From Mucilaginibacter paludis DSM 18603 (GTDB lineage Bacteria > Bacteroidota > Bacteroidia > Sphingobacteriales > Sphingobacteriaceae), in contig NZ_CM001403.1 of NCBI RefSeq assembly GCF_000166195.2, positions 6,094,432-6,158,431 of the forward strand: DNA of 64,000 nt. Reading direction: 5' to 3'. Shown piece after piece: positions 17,840-26,358 of this stretch (its first letter is position 1; each line of letters starts with the position of its first letter). Under the pieces are notes generated by a model, which did not search any database, was not told the DNA's origin, and saw only the letters and a list, made by a program, of their open reading frames with translations. Made by a program: the position numbers and the translations under genes.

Positions 17840-18055
17840 ACAAGTGTCATTGCGATCGCGAACTATACAGAGCGTGCATGCCTCTGTGCGATTGCTTCGT
17901 TGCCGCACGTCCTTCGACGGGCTTATAATGAATCTTCTTAAGTTATTGATTATCAATATCGAATCGTCATTGCGAGGTACGAAGCAATCTCTACATAGGC
18001 AGGGCGGCTCTGAAGGTTCTCCCTGTATATTATAAAGATTGATTCGTCGTTCTCC
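17840..18055. repeat. Repeat field with two TCATTGCGA-type elements and R2 copy d
   Basis: Two short segments, one starting GTCATTGCGATCGCGA (17848) and one GTCATTGCGAGGTACGAAGC (17966), belong to a widespread intergenic repeat type. R2 copy d (TTATAATGAATCTTC...GATTATCAATATCG) sits between them at 17923-17961. No gene is supported here, and the short open frames are repeat by-products. Confidence 0.6.
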
Positions 18056-18094
18056 TTATAATGACGTCTGCTTAAGTTTTTGATTATCAGTGCG
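18056..18094 (+). repeat. Short dispersed repeat R2, copy e
   Basis: TTATAATGACGTCTGCTTAAG followed by GATTATCAGTGCG, a close match to the copies at 608 and 48449. Confidence 0.7.
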
Positions 18095-18148
18095 TATATT
18101 TTTTCTTCGACAATCAGTGTTCATAATTTAAAGCATCGGCACGCTCAA

Positions 18149-18346
18149 TCGCCGCGTGAAGGGCTGTTACTTTTGTCTTGACACAAAAGTAACCAAAAAG
18201 TCAAGACTGCCCGATCCTTCCGCCCGCAAGGCCAACACCTGGCCCGGCGTGCAGTCTGGCCTTTGCCCGCTTCTACCTCTGCACAAAAACCTAAGTGTTT
18301 CAAATGTCATCCCTGTTTTTGTTTCGGTTGACCGGATCGGTTACTC
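18149..18346 (+). repeat. Dispersed intergenic repeat R1, copy 3
   Basis: Second long R1 copy (compare 358-606), starting GCTCAATCGCCGCGTGAAGG and ending CGGATCGGTTACTCAGTATG. Relative to copy 1 it lacks about 50 bp near its left end. A fragment of the R1 end (CAAACATCATACC, CGGTTGGCTGGACCGGTTAC) recurs at about 18500-18541. Confidence 0.75.
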
Positions 18347-18569
18347 AGTATGATAGTTTTTGCGCACAAAAAAAAGGTTTCATGCTGAGCCTGTCGAAGC
18401 ACGGTGCGGGGGCCTCCACAAGCGGCATTCTTTTCTCTTTTCATCCTTAGCAAACCGACGGTCTTAAATCCCTCAATAGCATAATTTAAAATACTTTTCA
18501 AACATCATACCTTTTCTCCGGTTGGCTGGACCGGTTACTTATAAACACAAATCGTAATTCGTCAACTAA

Positions 18570-19184
18570 TCAAAATAAGCCGTGTATTTCTCTTTCAATC
18601 AATTGGATAATGGTACCTAAATCTTCCGGATTATTTGTAAAATCGAGGTTGTCCTTATCTAATATCAGCAGTTTACCTAATTTATAGCTATCTATCCATT
18701 TCTGGTATTTGTCGTTCAGTTTAGAAAGGTAATCCAGCCTGATGCCGCTTTCATATTCGCGGCCACGGCGCTGTATGTTGCTTACCAGCGTAGGCACCGA
18801 TGCTTTGAGGTAGATGAGCAGGTCCGGTGGTTTGATAAACTCGGTAATGTTATCAAAAATGGAGCGGTAGTTTTCAAAGTCGCGCGTGGTCATCAGGCCC
18901 ATATCGTGCAGGTTTTCGGCAAAAATAAAGGCATCCTCGTAAATGGTCCTGTCCTGTATAATTTGCCGTTGCCCTTTTTGTATCTCTATAATCTGCTGGA
19001 AACGACTGTTCAGAAAATAGATCTGCAGGTTAAAGCTCCATCGTTTCATGTCGCTGTAAAAATCTTCCAGGTAGGGGTTATTATCAACCGCTTCATAAAG
19101 CGGATCCCATCCATAATTTTTAGCTAATAGTTCTGTAAGCGTTGTTTTACCCGCTCCAATATTTCCAACGATGGCAATGTGCAT
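18570..19184 (-). CDS. Deoxynucleoside kinase
   Basis: 204 aa of the dCK/dGK family, which phosphorylates salvage deoxynucleosides. The P-loop GNIGAGKTT is at 7-15. The DRTIYEDAFIFA segment (about 98-109) carries the substrate-binding Glu/Arg region, and the LID-like RRGREYE is at about 139-145. Specificity (dA/dG or broader) cannot be fixed from sequence. It is a single gene. Confidence 0.92.
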   Translation of the reverse strand: MHIAIVGNIGAGKTTLTELLAKNYGWDPLYEAVDNNPYLEDFYSDMKRWSFNLQIYFLNSRFQQIIEIQKGQRQIIQDRTIYEDAFIFAENLHDMGLMTTRDFENYRSIFDNITEFIKPPDLLIYLKASVPTLVSNIQRRGREYESGIRLDYLSKLNDKYQKWIDSYKLGKLLILDKDNLDFTNNPEDLGTIIQLIEREIHGLF

Positions 19185-19365
19185 TGATGATTCCGGTTAT
19201 GAGTTGATAGTTATTTAATTAGTGAGATTTTAAATGTTATTGCTTTTTACGGAGTATCTTCTCTTTTAGTTTTACTTATGTTATGGCTGCTTTAAATTGC
19301 CGGAGCATCGATGTTTTAGCGCTACAACAGTTTAGGCCCTTTCGCCAGATCACTAAAATAGTATA

Positions 19366-19407
19366 ATAACTCAGTAACCCAATAACTTATTAACCAATAA
19401 ACTATAA
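19366..19407. repeat. Heptanucleotide tract H5
   Basis: Six degenerate 7-bp units in phase: ATAACTC, AGTAACC, CAATAAC, TTATTAA, CCAATAA and ACTATAA. The tract ends 1 bp before the trpS stop codon. On the complementary strand it reads like the tract at 61037 (GGTTAAT, TGGGTTA and similar units). Confidence 0.65.
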
Positions 19408-19408
19408 C

Positions 19409-20404
19409 CTAAAATACCTTAAAGCCAATAATTTCCCTTACCTCGCGGATGGTTTTCTGCGCGCTTTCGCGGGCTTTGGCGGCACCGTAGCGGGCAACCT
19501 GGCGCAGGTATGGCGCATCGTTGGCAATGGCGTCAATCCGTTCGCGGATGGGCGCGGTAGCTACAATCATATCTTCGGCCAATTGCTTTTTTAAATCGCC
19601 GTAACGGATCTGGCATTTATTGTACAAGTTGTCAAAATGCTCAACAGTGTCGGGCGTTGATACCACCTTCATCAAATCAAACAGGTTTTGTATTTCCGAT
19701 GGTTTTTCCTGGTTCTCGGCAGTTGGACCGGCATCGGTAACGGCACGCATTACTTTTTTGCGGATCACTTCCGGCGAATCAGACAGATAAACCGCGTTGG
19801 ATTCACCTTCCGATTTTCCCATTTTTCCTTTACCATCCAATCCAGGTATCTTGATTAAATTCTCGCTGAAATTAAAGGCGTAAGGCTCGGGGAAATACTC
19901 GTTATTGTACAAACGGTTAAAGCGATTGCCAAAGGTGCGGGCCATTTCCAGGTGTTGCTCCTGGTCTTTACCTACAGGTACCTTGGTAGCTTTGTGGATC
20001 AATATATCTGCCGCCATTAAAACCGGGTAGGTTAGCAAGCCTGCATTTACATTATCAGGGTTGGCCCGTACTTTATCCTTAAATGAGGTGCTTCGCTCCA
20101 GTTCGCCCATGTAGGCGTTCATATTCATATATAAATACAGCTCGGCTATTTCGGGCACGTCCGACTGGACGTAGATCGTGGCCTTCTCCGGATCGATACC
20201 GGCCGCCAGGTACTCTACCAGCACATGCTTCACATGGCCATGCAGATCGGCAGGTGTGGGGTGCGTGGTTAACGAATGCAGGTCGGCAATAAAAAAATAG
20301 CAGTTAAATTGATGCTGCATTTTTACGAAGTTTTGAATAGCTCCGTAGTAATTTCCCAAATGTAATTTTCCGGTAGAACGAATACCGCTAACAACAGTTT
20401 CCAT
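19409..20404 (-). CDS. trpS: Tryptophanyl-tRNA synthetase
   Basis: 331 aa from the start at 20404 (METVVSGIRSTG). The open frame runs on to 20602, but those 66 residues overlap the divergent acyltransferase gene and precede the first conserved motif. The class I signatures are HLGN at 15-18 (HIGH motif) and KMGKS at 194-198 (KMSKS motif). The AGLLTYPVLMAADIL segment forms the Trp pocket. It shares a short gap with the divergent plsC-like gene. Confidence 0.96.
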   Translation of the reverse strand: METVVSGIRSTGKLHLGNYYGAIQNFVKMQHQFNCYFFIADLHSLTTHPTPADLHGHVKHVLVEYLAAGIDPEKATIYVQSDVPEIAELYLYMNMNAYMGELERSTSFKDKVRANPDNVNAGLLTYPVLMAADILIHKATKVPVGKDQEQHLEMARTFGNRFNRLYNNEYFPEPYAFNFSENLIKIPGLDGKGKMGKSEGESNAVYLSDSPEVIRKKVMRAVTDAGPTAENQEKPSEIQNLFDLMKVVSTPDTVEHFDNLYNKCQIRYGDLKKQLAEDMIVATAPIRERIDAIANDAPYLRQVARYGAAKARESAQKTIREVREIIGFKVF

Positions 20405-20436
20405 TTGGGCGAAAGTAAGTATTTTTTCTATTTTTG
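20404..20436 (+). promoter_or_regulatory. Promoter of the plsC-like operon
   Basis: TTTG (20404-20407), a 21-bp spacer and TATTTTTG (20429-20436), ending 7 nt before the ATG at 20443. The TTTG overlaps the trpS start codon on the other strand, so the divergent genes share promoter DNA. Confidence 0.5.
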
Positions 20437-20442
20437 AGGACG

Positions 20443-21180
20443 ATGAAAATGATATTGAAAAAAATCCACGCCCGTTTTTACCGTTATAGTGTAGGCTTTT
20501 TCGTTGCTCTATTTTATCCGTTCCTTTATTATTACTCCCGCAAACCCGAGCGATACGCCGTAATGAACCAGTTAAGGCGCTATTGCAGCTTTTGCAGTTC
20601 AACTATTGCCGGTATATTTTACCGAGTGAAATATGAGCAACCTATTGATTGGTCGCGCACTTATATTGTTTGCCCCAACCACACCTCCAGCCTGGATATT
20701 ACGGCGGTAAACAGCGCACTTAAAAATAATTTCCATTTTATCGGTAAAGAAGAATTTTTAAAAAACTGGGCCCTAAGTATATTTTTCAGAAGTGTGGATA
20801 TTCCCGTTAACCGGGATAGCAAAATATCATCGTTCAAAGCTTTTAAAAAGGGAGCCGAAAATTTAAAGCAGGGGCGTACACTGGTGATCTTCCCCGAAGG
20901 TAAAATACCTGATGATTACCCTCCCCGGTTAAATGAGTTTAAAAACGGCCCCTTCCGCCTGGCTATCGAATTAAAAATACCTATCATACCCATCACCTGC
21001 GTTAACAATTGGAAAATTATTTGGGATACCGGTTTGGAGCTGGGCGGCAGGCCGGGCATCAGCGATGTGTATGTGCATAAGCCTATCGAGACTACGCATT
21101 TAACGCTGGATGATGCCGATGCTTTAAAGGATGAAGTATTTAATATCATCAATCAAAAGTTTATCAGTGGAAAAAGCTGA
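20443..21180 (+). CDS. 1-acyl-glycerol-3-phosphate acyltransferase, tandem copy 1
   Basis: 245 aa from ATG at 20443 (a TTG nine bases earlier is inside the promoter). PlsC family: it transfers an acyl chain to lysophosphatidic acid or a related lysolipid at the inner membrane. There is an N-terminal hydrophobic segment (about 16-31), the NHTSSLD catalytic motif (His80, Asp85), the VNRDSK segment and FPEGK (150-154). It is followed 39 bp later by a clearly homologous copy with the same layout, so this is a tandem duplication. One copy may use a different acceptor such as a lysoaminolipid. Confidence 0.9.
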   Translation: MKMILKKIHARFYRYSVGFFVALFYPFLYYYSRKPERYAVMNQLRRYCSFCSSTIAGIFYRVKYEQPIDWSRTYIVCPNHTSSLDITAVNSALKNNFHFIGKEEFLKNWALSIFFRSVDIPVNRDSKISSFKAFKKGAENLKQGRTLVIFPEGKIPDDYPPRLNEFKNGPFRLAIELKIPIIPITCVNNWKIIWDTGLELGGRPGISDVYVHKPIETTHLTLDDADALKDEVFNIINQKFISGKS

Positions 21181-21202
21181 GCGCATAACCCTGGTAAAAT
21201 TA

Positions 21203-21210
21203 TACTTTTG
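21203..21210 (+). promoter_or_regulatory. -7 promoter element of the second plsC-like gene
   Basis: TACTTTTG, ending 10 nt before the ATG at 21220. It suggests that the second copy has its own promoter in addition to read-through from the first. Confidence 0.4.
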
Positions 21211-21219
21211 ATAAGGGCT

Positions 21220-21951
21220 ATGATATTACTACTGCGAAAGGTTCATTTATATTACTATCGTTTTACAGCGGTGCTGTCGCTGTCGCTCGTTTATCCTTTG
21301 CTGTATTTTTATTCGCGCAAGCCGGAACGATATGCAACACTTAACAAATTAAGACGGCTGTGCTGCTATTTAAGTTCGACCCTTTCGGGGATCTTTTTCA
21401 GGGTGAAGGAAGAGCAGGCCATCGATTGGTCGCGCACTTATATTATTTGCCCTAACCACACTTCCAACCTCGATATTTTATCCATCTGCATGGCTGTAAA
21501 GTGCGACTATCATTTTATCAGTAAAGAAGATCTGCTGAATAATCCTTTTACGGGTTTGTTTTTACGAACGGTGGATATACCGGTCAATCGCGATAGCAAA
21601 ATGTCGTCGTACCGGGCTTATAAACAAATGGCCGAAAATTTGAAGCAAGGCCGTAGCCTGATCATCTTCCCGGAAGGTAAAATAGGAGACGATTACCCAC
21701 CTATACTGCACGAATTTAAAGATGGCCCATTTCGTTTAGCTATTGAATTGAAAATTCCGATAATTCCAATAACTTCGCTTAATACGTGGAAGCTGCTTTG
21801 GGATAGTGGCGATAAGTTGGGCAGCAGGCCCGGTATTGCCGATATTTATATCCACAAGCCCATTGAAACAGCTCATTTAGCTATCGATGATGCTGACCGG
21901 CTGAAGCAGGAAGTTTACCACATCATTCAACAAAAATACAACACGCAATGA
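21220..21951 (+). CDS. 1-acyl-glycerol-3-phosphate acyltransferase, tandem copy 2
   Basis: 243 aa from ATG at 21220. It matches the preceding copy along its whole length (YSRKPERYA, IDWSRTYI-CPNHTS-LD, VDIPVNRDSK, IIFPEGKI, ELKIPIIPIT), with both acyltransferase motifs intact. The two have diverged most in the N-terminal membrane segment and in the middle. Its stop overlaps the gatC start (ATGA), so gatC is translated from the same mRNA. Confidence 0.9.
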   Translation: MILLLRKVHLYYYRFTAVLSLSLVYPLLYFYSRKPERYATLNKLRRLCCYLSSTLSGIFFRVKEEQAIDWSRTYIICPNHTSNLDILSICMAVKCDYHFISKEDLLNNPFTGLFLRTVDIPVNRDSKMSSYRAYKQMAENLKQGRSLIIFPEGKIGDDYPPILHEFKDGPFRLAIELKIPIIPITSLNTWKLLWDSGDKLGSRPGIADIYIHKPIETAHLAIDDADRLKQEVYHIIQQKYNTQ

Positions 21952-22235
21952 AAATAGATAACGATACCGTTGATAAAATAGCCCACCTGGCGCGCCTGGA
22001 GATTAACGAAACCGAAAGGCAGGAAATGGCTACCGATATGGGCAAGATATTGGATTTTATGGCTAAACTGAACGAGGTAGATACATCGGGCGTGGAGCCA
22101 TTGGTTTACATGACAGAGATTGTAAACAGCGTGCGCGAAGATGTTGTAAAGCAGGAAATAAGCCACGAAGAAGCATTGGAAAATGCCCCTTCGCACGATG
22201 CCGATTACTTTAGGGTTGCCAAGGTAATAGGATAG
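21948..22235 (+). CDS. gatC: Asp/Glu-tRNA amidotransferase subunit C
   Basis: 95 aa, full length. GatC is the small subunit that holds together GatA and GatB in the complex that amidates Glu-tRNA(Gln) or Asp-tRNA(Asn). The family features are IAHLARLEI near residue 11, MGKILDFMAKLNEVDTSGVEP in the middle and the C-terminal FRVAKVIG. The start overlaps the stop of the upstream acyltransferase by 4 bp. gatA and gatB are not in this window. Confidence 0.94.
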   Translation: MKIDNDTVDKIAHLARLEINETERQEMATDMGKILDFMAKLNEVDTSGVEPLVYMTEIVNSVREDVVKQEISHEEALENAPSHDADYFRVAKVIG

Positions 22236-22245
22236 GGCCCCCCAG

Positions 22246-22266
22246 CCCCCTGAAGGGGGAGTTTTT
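22246..22266 (+). terminator. Terminator after gatC
   Basis: CCCCCT (22246-22251) and AGGGGG (22254-22259) form a tight hairpin followed by AGTTTTTG. It lies 10 bp after the gatC stop. Confidence 0.7.
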
Positions 22267-22321
22267 GATTTGCATGGTTGTTTGGGTTTTTGTGGGCCAC
22301 AAAAAGTAATTTTGCTATAAA

Positions 22322-22485
22322 GCGCCTGCGGTACATTGTAAACCACATTCCTGTATTTAAAGCGGCGGCCCGTTCGATTCCTTCCCTCGGGGAAGGTGGA
22401 GGAAGGGGTTTCTGCAATAGGTTTGCCGCATACTATCACTCGCAGATCACACTTGTGTCGATAAGGCTTTGGGGCAATGGAGGTG
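22322..22485. repeat. Direct repeat block R4, copy 1
   Basis: Shares with 22562-22705 the words GTATTTAAAGCGGCGGCCCG, CCCTCGGGGAAGGTGGAGG, AAGGGGTTTCTGCAATAGG and TTGTGTCGATAAGG. Minus-strand frames here (22205-22417 and 22436-22663) encode near-identical peptides starting MQKPLPPPSPR, which is explained by the repeat rather than by genes. Confidence 0.8.
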
Positions 22486-22525
22486 GTTTGCTGTCGTGTT
22501 TATAGCGAAGTACTACGGCGGCAAG

Positions 22526-22558
22526 AGCTTTGACAACTTTTAAAAAGTTGTCAAAGCT
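22526..22558. repeat. 33-bp near-perfect palindrome
   Basis: AGCTTTGACAACTTTT (22526-22541) and its exact complement AAAAGTTGTCAAAGCT (22543-22558) are separated by one base. It stands between the two R4 copies. It could form a cruciform or act as a terminator or protein-binding site. It is not needed to end gatC, which has its own hairpin. Confidence 0.85.
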
Positions 22559-22561
22559 GGT

Positions 22562-22705
22562 TAAAACACCTGCGACGCGTTTTGTAAACCATATTTCTGT
22601 ATTTAAAGCGGCGGCCCGTGCGATTCCATCCCTCGGGGAAGGTGGAGGAAGGGGTTTCTGCAATAGGATTGCATTTGTGTCGATAAGGTTTGGGGGATGA
22701 GCATT
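22562..22705. repeat. Direct repeat block R4, copy 2
   Basis: Second copy of R4 (see 22322-22485), with small differences and a shorter right end. The remaining gap to the ABC gene at 22878 includes a further repeat fragment near 22730-22800 (CATCTCGACCGGGAGG, CCGCGCGATAAG) resembling 661-705. Confidence 0.8.
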
Positions 22706-22877
22706 GGTCTACCTCATCTAAAATTTTGTCATCTCGACCGGGAGGGAGAGAACTTTTGCAAGTGCCGGGTATGCTTGAACACAGGGCAGCCGCGCGATAA
22801 GTTAACAAACTGTATATAAATCTTCCATCCCTTGTAACATTTACCTGCCTACCGTAGTCAAACCAACAAAAAACCGG

Positions 22878-23603
22878 ATGCAACCATTAATTACTCTTAA
22901 AGATATTGGCCGTAAATATGTTATCGGTACCGAGGTGATCCACGCACTCAAGTCGGTTTCGTTAACTATTAATAAGGGCGAATTTGTGGCGTTAATGGGC
23001 CCTTCGGGTTCGGGCAAATCAACTTTAATGAATATTTTGGGATGCCTGGATACGCCAACCAAAGGCGAATACACTTTAAATGGCACCGATGTAAGCCGCA
23101 TGAGCGATAATGAGCTGGCCGAAGTTCGGAATAAGGAAATTGGCTTTGTTTTTCAAACCTTTAACCTTTTGCCACGTAACACAGCTTTAGATAATGTTGG
23201 GCTGCCCTTAATTTACGCAGGCGTAAATAAACAAAATCGCGAAAAACGCGCCCAGCAAGCGCTTGAGAATGTGGGCTTGGGGAATCGTATGGACCATAAA
23301 CCCAACGAACTTTCGGGCGGACAAAGGCAACGGGTAGCCGTTGCACGGGCTTTAATTAACAATCCGTCTATTATTTTGGCAGATGAGCCTACCGGCAACC
23401 TGGATACTAAAACCTCGGTTGAAATTATGGGGCTGATGGAAGATATCCACGCCAAAGGAAATACCATTATCCTGGTTACACACGAGGAAGATATTGCCTT
23501 ACACGCTCATCGTATTGTGCGTATGCGCGATGGTTTGGTTGAAAAGGATTATCAAAACCCGGATATTCATACGGTTGGAAAAACTGCTACAGAGAGTTTG
23601 TAA
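22878..23603 (+). CDS. ABC transporter ATP-binding protein (LolD/MacB type)
   Basis: 241 aa, a single nucleotide-binding domain: Walker A GPSGSGKST (41-49), Q-loop FVFQTFNLLP, signature LSGGQ (145-149), Walker B IILADEP (165-171) and the H-loop His in VTHEED. The GEYTLNGTDVSRM segment and the PTGNLDT motif place it in the LolD/MacB/FtsE group that works with FtsX-like permeases in lipoprotein release or efflux. No permease gene is adjacent, so the partner is elsewhere. Confidence 0.9.
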   Translation: MQPLITLKDIGRKYVIGTEVIHALKSVSLTINKGEFVALMGPSGSGKSTLMNILGCLDTPTKGEYTLNGTDVSRMSDNELAEVRNKEIGFVFQTFNLLPRNTALDNVGLPLIYAGVNKQNREKRAQQALENVGLGNRMDHKPNELSGGQRQRVAVARALINNPSIILADEPTGNLDTKTSVEIMGLMEDIHAKGNTIILVTHEEDIALHAHRIVRMRDGLVEKDYQNPDIHTVGKTATESL

Positions 23604-23645
23604 TCATGTTGAAATGCGTGCGGCAACTTAACAATAAAGCATCCT

Positions 23646-25382
23646 TTATTTCACGGTAAACGTGCCCGCGCCGGGGATAGACGAAATTAGTTTTTTGGTG
23701 TACTCCTTACGGGGATGATAATAAACTTCTTCGGCGTCGCCTACTTCTTCAATAATACCTTTGTTCATCACCATAATCCGGTCGGCAATGTGTTTTACTA
23801 CCGATAGGTCATGCGAGATGAAGATATAGGTCAGGCTAAATTCTTCCTGCAACTCGCGCAATAAATTCAATACCTGTGCCTGCACGGAAACATCCAGCGC
23901 CGAAACCGACTCGTCGCAAATAATAAATTTAGGTTGCAGTGCCAGTGCCCTCGCTATCACGATGCGCTGCCTTTGCCCACCCGAAAATTCGTGCGGGTAG
24001 CGGTTAAAATGTTCGGGAGCTAAATTTACCCTTTTTAAAAGTGCCATCACTTTCTCTTTACGCCCGGCATTGTTTTGATAGAGCGAATGTACGCGTAGTG
24101 GCTCCATAATAGATTCGCCGACTGTCAGGCGTGGGTTGAGCGATGAATAGGGATCCTGGAAGATGATCTGGATATCGCGGCGCATTTCGCGCATCTGCTC
24201 GGTGCTTAAACTTTGCAGGTCGGTATTGTCTAAAAAAACCTGTCCGGATGTAGGCTCAATTAAGCGTAAAATACTTCGGCCGAGGGTGCTTTTACCACAT
24301 CCCGACTCGCCCACCAAACCCAGCGTTTCGCCCCGGTATACTTCGAAGCTTACATCGTCAACCGCCTTTACATACTGTTTCGTTTTTTGAAAAAAGCCTC
24401 CGCTTTTAGGATACCATTTGCATAGGTTTTGTACCCGTAAAAAAGGATCTTGCGCGTAAATATTCTTTTTGCGTTGGGCCAGCTCGTTAATGTTGTAGGC
24501 GTTGCGCTGTTGCAGGGCCTGTATACTTAGCCCGGTATTGATGATGCTGCCATTTTCGTCAAACTTCAGAAAGTCGGATACGGTAGGTAACATTTTTAAA
24601 TGATGCGCGGTAGATGGCCTGCATGCCAGCAAACCTTTTGTGTAAGGATGCTGCGGATTGCTGAATATATCCTTTATAGAAGCTTGCTCCACAATGCTGC
24701 CTTTGTACATTACCATCACCTGGTCGGCTATCTCGCTGATCACGCCCAAATCGTGCGAAATGAAAATGAGGCTCATGTTACGCTCGGCTTTTAAGCGCAG
24801 CAATAGCTCAATAATGGTTTTTTGTACAGTTACATCCAGAGCCGTTGTAGGCTCGTCGGCCACCAGGATCTCGGGGTCGCAGGATAGGGCCATGGCTATC
24901 ATTACCCTTTGTTTTTGCCCGCCCGATATTTCGTGCGGATACGAATCAAATATAGCTTCGGGCCGTGGGAGCTGCACCTCGTTAAACAAATCGATAGTGC
25001 GCTGTTTGGCTTGCTTGTTATTCACGCGCTTGTGCAGCCGGATGGCCTCTGCCACCTGCGATCCACAGGTAAGTACGGGGTTAAGTGATGTCATCGGCTC
25101 CTGGAATATCATGCCGATACGGTTTCCCCTGATGGCGCGCATCTGCTTTTCCGATAAATCAAGCAAGTTCACATCGTCCAGTAATATTTCACCCTGTATC
25201 ATACTTACCGACTTATCCAACAGCCGCATAATAGCCAGGGAGGTAACCGATTTGCCCGATCCGGATTCGCCAACAATGCCTATAACCTCACCTTTGTCAA
25301 TTTTAAATGAAATGTTCTTAACGGCTTTAAACAAGCCGTTCGGGGTTTTAAATTGAATATTAAGGTTGTTAACAACAAGCAT
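23646..25382 (-). CDS. Peptide ABC transporter, two fused ATP-binding domains
   Basis: 578 aa with two nucleotide-binding domains, as in the DppD-DppF/YejF type for di- or oligopeptide import. The N-terminal half has GESGSGKS (about 38-45), ISGGQKQR and ILVADEPTTALDV. The C-terminal half has GESGCGKST, FSGGQRQR and IICDESVSALDV. Each half ends in the oligopeptide-family region (HPYTKGLLACRP in the first, KEYTKKLISSIPG in the second). It lies 7 bp after the exonuclease gene on the same strand. The permease and binding protein are not seen nearby. Confidence 0.93.
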   Translation of the reverse strand: MLVVNNLNIQFKTPNGLFKAVKNISFKIDKGEVIGIVGESGSGKSVTSLAIMRLLDKSVSMIQGEILLDDVNLLDLSEKQMRAIRGNRIGMIFQEPMTSLNPVLTCGSQVAEAIRLHKRVNNKQAKQRTIDLFNEVQLPRPEAIFDSYPHEISGGQKQRVMIAMALSCDPEILVADEPTTALDVTVQKTIIELLLRLKAERNMSLIFISHDLGVISEIADQVMVMYKGSIVEQASIKDIFSNPQHPYTKGLLACRPSTAHHLKMLPTVSDFLKFDENGSIINTGLSIQALQQRNAYNINELAQRKKNIYAQDPFLRVQNLCKWYPKSGGFFQKTKQYVKAVDDVSFEVYRGETLGLVGESGCGKSTLGRSILRLIEPTSGQVFLDNTDLQSLSTEQMREMRRDIQIIFQDPYSSLNPRLTVGESIMEPLRVHSLYQNNAGRKEKVMALLKRVNLAPEHFNRYPHEFSGGQRQRIVIARALALQPKFIICDESVSALDVSVQAQVLNLLRELQEEFSLTYIFISHDLSVVKHIADRIMVMNKGIIEEVGDAEEVYYHPRKEYTKKLISSIPGAGTFTVK

Positions 25383-25389
25383 AGGCTAA

Positions 25390-26094
25390 TTAAACAATAG
25401 TCATATTTTCATCCGCAATCAATTCTTCGCCTCTAAACCTTCTAATAAGCTGGGCTGTGGCAATCACATCTTTTTGGCAATAGGTGCAAATGCGTTCAAG
25501 CGCGTTCTCCTGCCAGTAAACATGGCCTACCATACTGCCGTCTATATCATCTTTAGGTGTAGGTATGCCAAATATCTCGGTAAGCAAACTTAACGATGTA
25601 TAGTTTTTATAATCACCAAATTTCCACAACTCCATCGTATCCAGGTGATTGATTTCCCAGGGCTTTTTACCCGATATTTCTAACTGCGATGGCAAGGGCA
25701 CGCCATTGATCAGCATCCTTCTGCAAAGGTACGGAAAATCAAACTCCTTACCGTTATGCGCGCACAAAACCAGGTTTTGAGGTTGTTTCTTTAACATGGC
25801 GCTAAACGCAGCCAATAACTGTTTTTCATCATGCCCCGCGTACGATTTTATTCTTAAGCCAACCGGTTGTTCTTTGGTAAATACACCTACCGAAATGCAG
25901 ATGATCTTGCCAAATTCGGCCCAGATGCCGGCGCGTTCATAAAATTCGTCGGGAGTTTCATCCTTGCGCTGATATTGTGTTTTGGCGGCCCATAGTTTTT
26001 GTAAAGCTGGTGGTACCTGGTCAAAGGTGGAGTACTGGGGTACGGTTTCAATATCCAACACTAAAATATTCTGCAGGTCGAGCTGTTCAAGCAT
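25390..26094 (-). CDS. PolB-like 3'-5' exonuclease
   Basis: 234 aa. This is a DEDDy-type exonuclease related to the proofreading domain of family B polymerases, free-standing as in the Bacteroidota family (DNA_pol_B_exo2 type). Asp14 and Glu16 lie in VLDIET, the exo II motif is in CAHNGKEFDFPYL, and the exo III Asp is in TYCQKDVIAT with Tyr and Cys nearby. A role in DNA repair is likely but not shown. It is first in a two-gene unit with the ABC ATPase, 7 bp apart. Confidence 0.85.
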   Translation of the reverse strand: MLEQLDLQNILVLDIETVPQYSTFDQVPPALQKLWAAKTQYQRKDETPDEFYERAGIWAEFGKIICISVGVFTKEQPVGLRIKSYAGHDEKQLLAAFSAMLKKQPQNLVLCAHNGKEFDFPYLCRRMLINGVPLPSQLEISGKKPWEINHLDTMELWKFGDYKNYTSLSLLTEIFGIPTPKDDIDGSMVGHVYWQENALERICTYCQKDVIATAQLIRRFRGEELIADENMTIV

Positions 26095-26280
26095 AGCTAA
26101 AAATAGTACATTTTTTCGTGTTTTATTGGCCTGCTGAATATTAAATTGCCTTTCCAGTTAATAATCTTACTCTGTTTTAACAGATAAATGGCATAAACCT
26201 AACGATAGCGTCAGTTTTGCAGACTTCTTCATTGTTTTGGATCGGACTTTGTTCAGATCATACAATAAAACTACGCTGTT

Positions 26281-26352
26281 ATGAAAACAATCAAACCCAT
26301 AGTTAGTCACCTGGTGAGGTTAATGATTACCCATCCCAAATCACTGATGTAA
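26281..26352 (+). CDS. Possible 23-residue peptide gene
   Basis: An ATG frame MKTIKPIVSHLVRLMITH... of 23 codons, basic and amphipathic, ending 6 bp before the convergent pbpC stop. No promoter box or terminator supports it, so it is only a candidate. The rest of the 264-bp gap (26095-26358) shows nothing else. Confidence 0.22.
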   Translation: MKTIKPIVSHLVRLMITHPKSLM

Positions 26353-26358
26353 AATTTC

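Noticed and set aside
17848..18000. Possible tRNA- or RNA-like structure in the repeat field
   Set aside because: The segments match widespread TCATTGCGA-type intergenic repeats. No cloverleaf or conserved tRNA motifs are present.
20405..20602. 66-residue N-terminal extension of trpS
   Set aside because: It overlaps the divergent acyltransferase gene and its promoter and precedes the first conserved motif.
22205..22663. Two minus-strand frames starting MQKPLPPPSPR
   Set aside because: Near-identical because both lie in R4 repeats, with no gene features.
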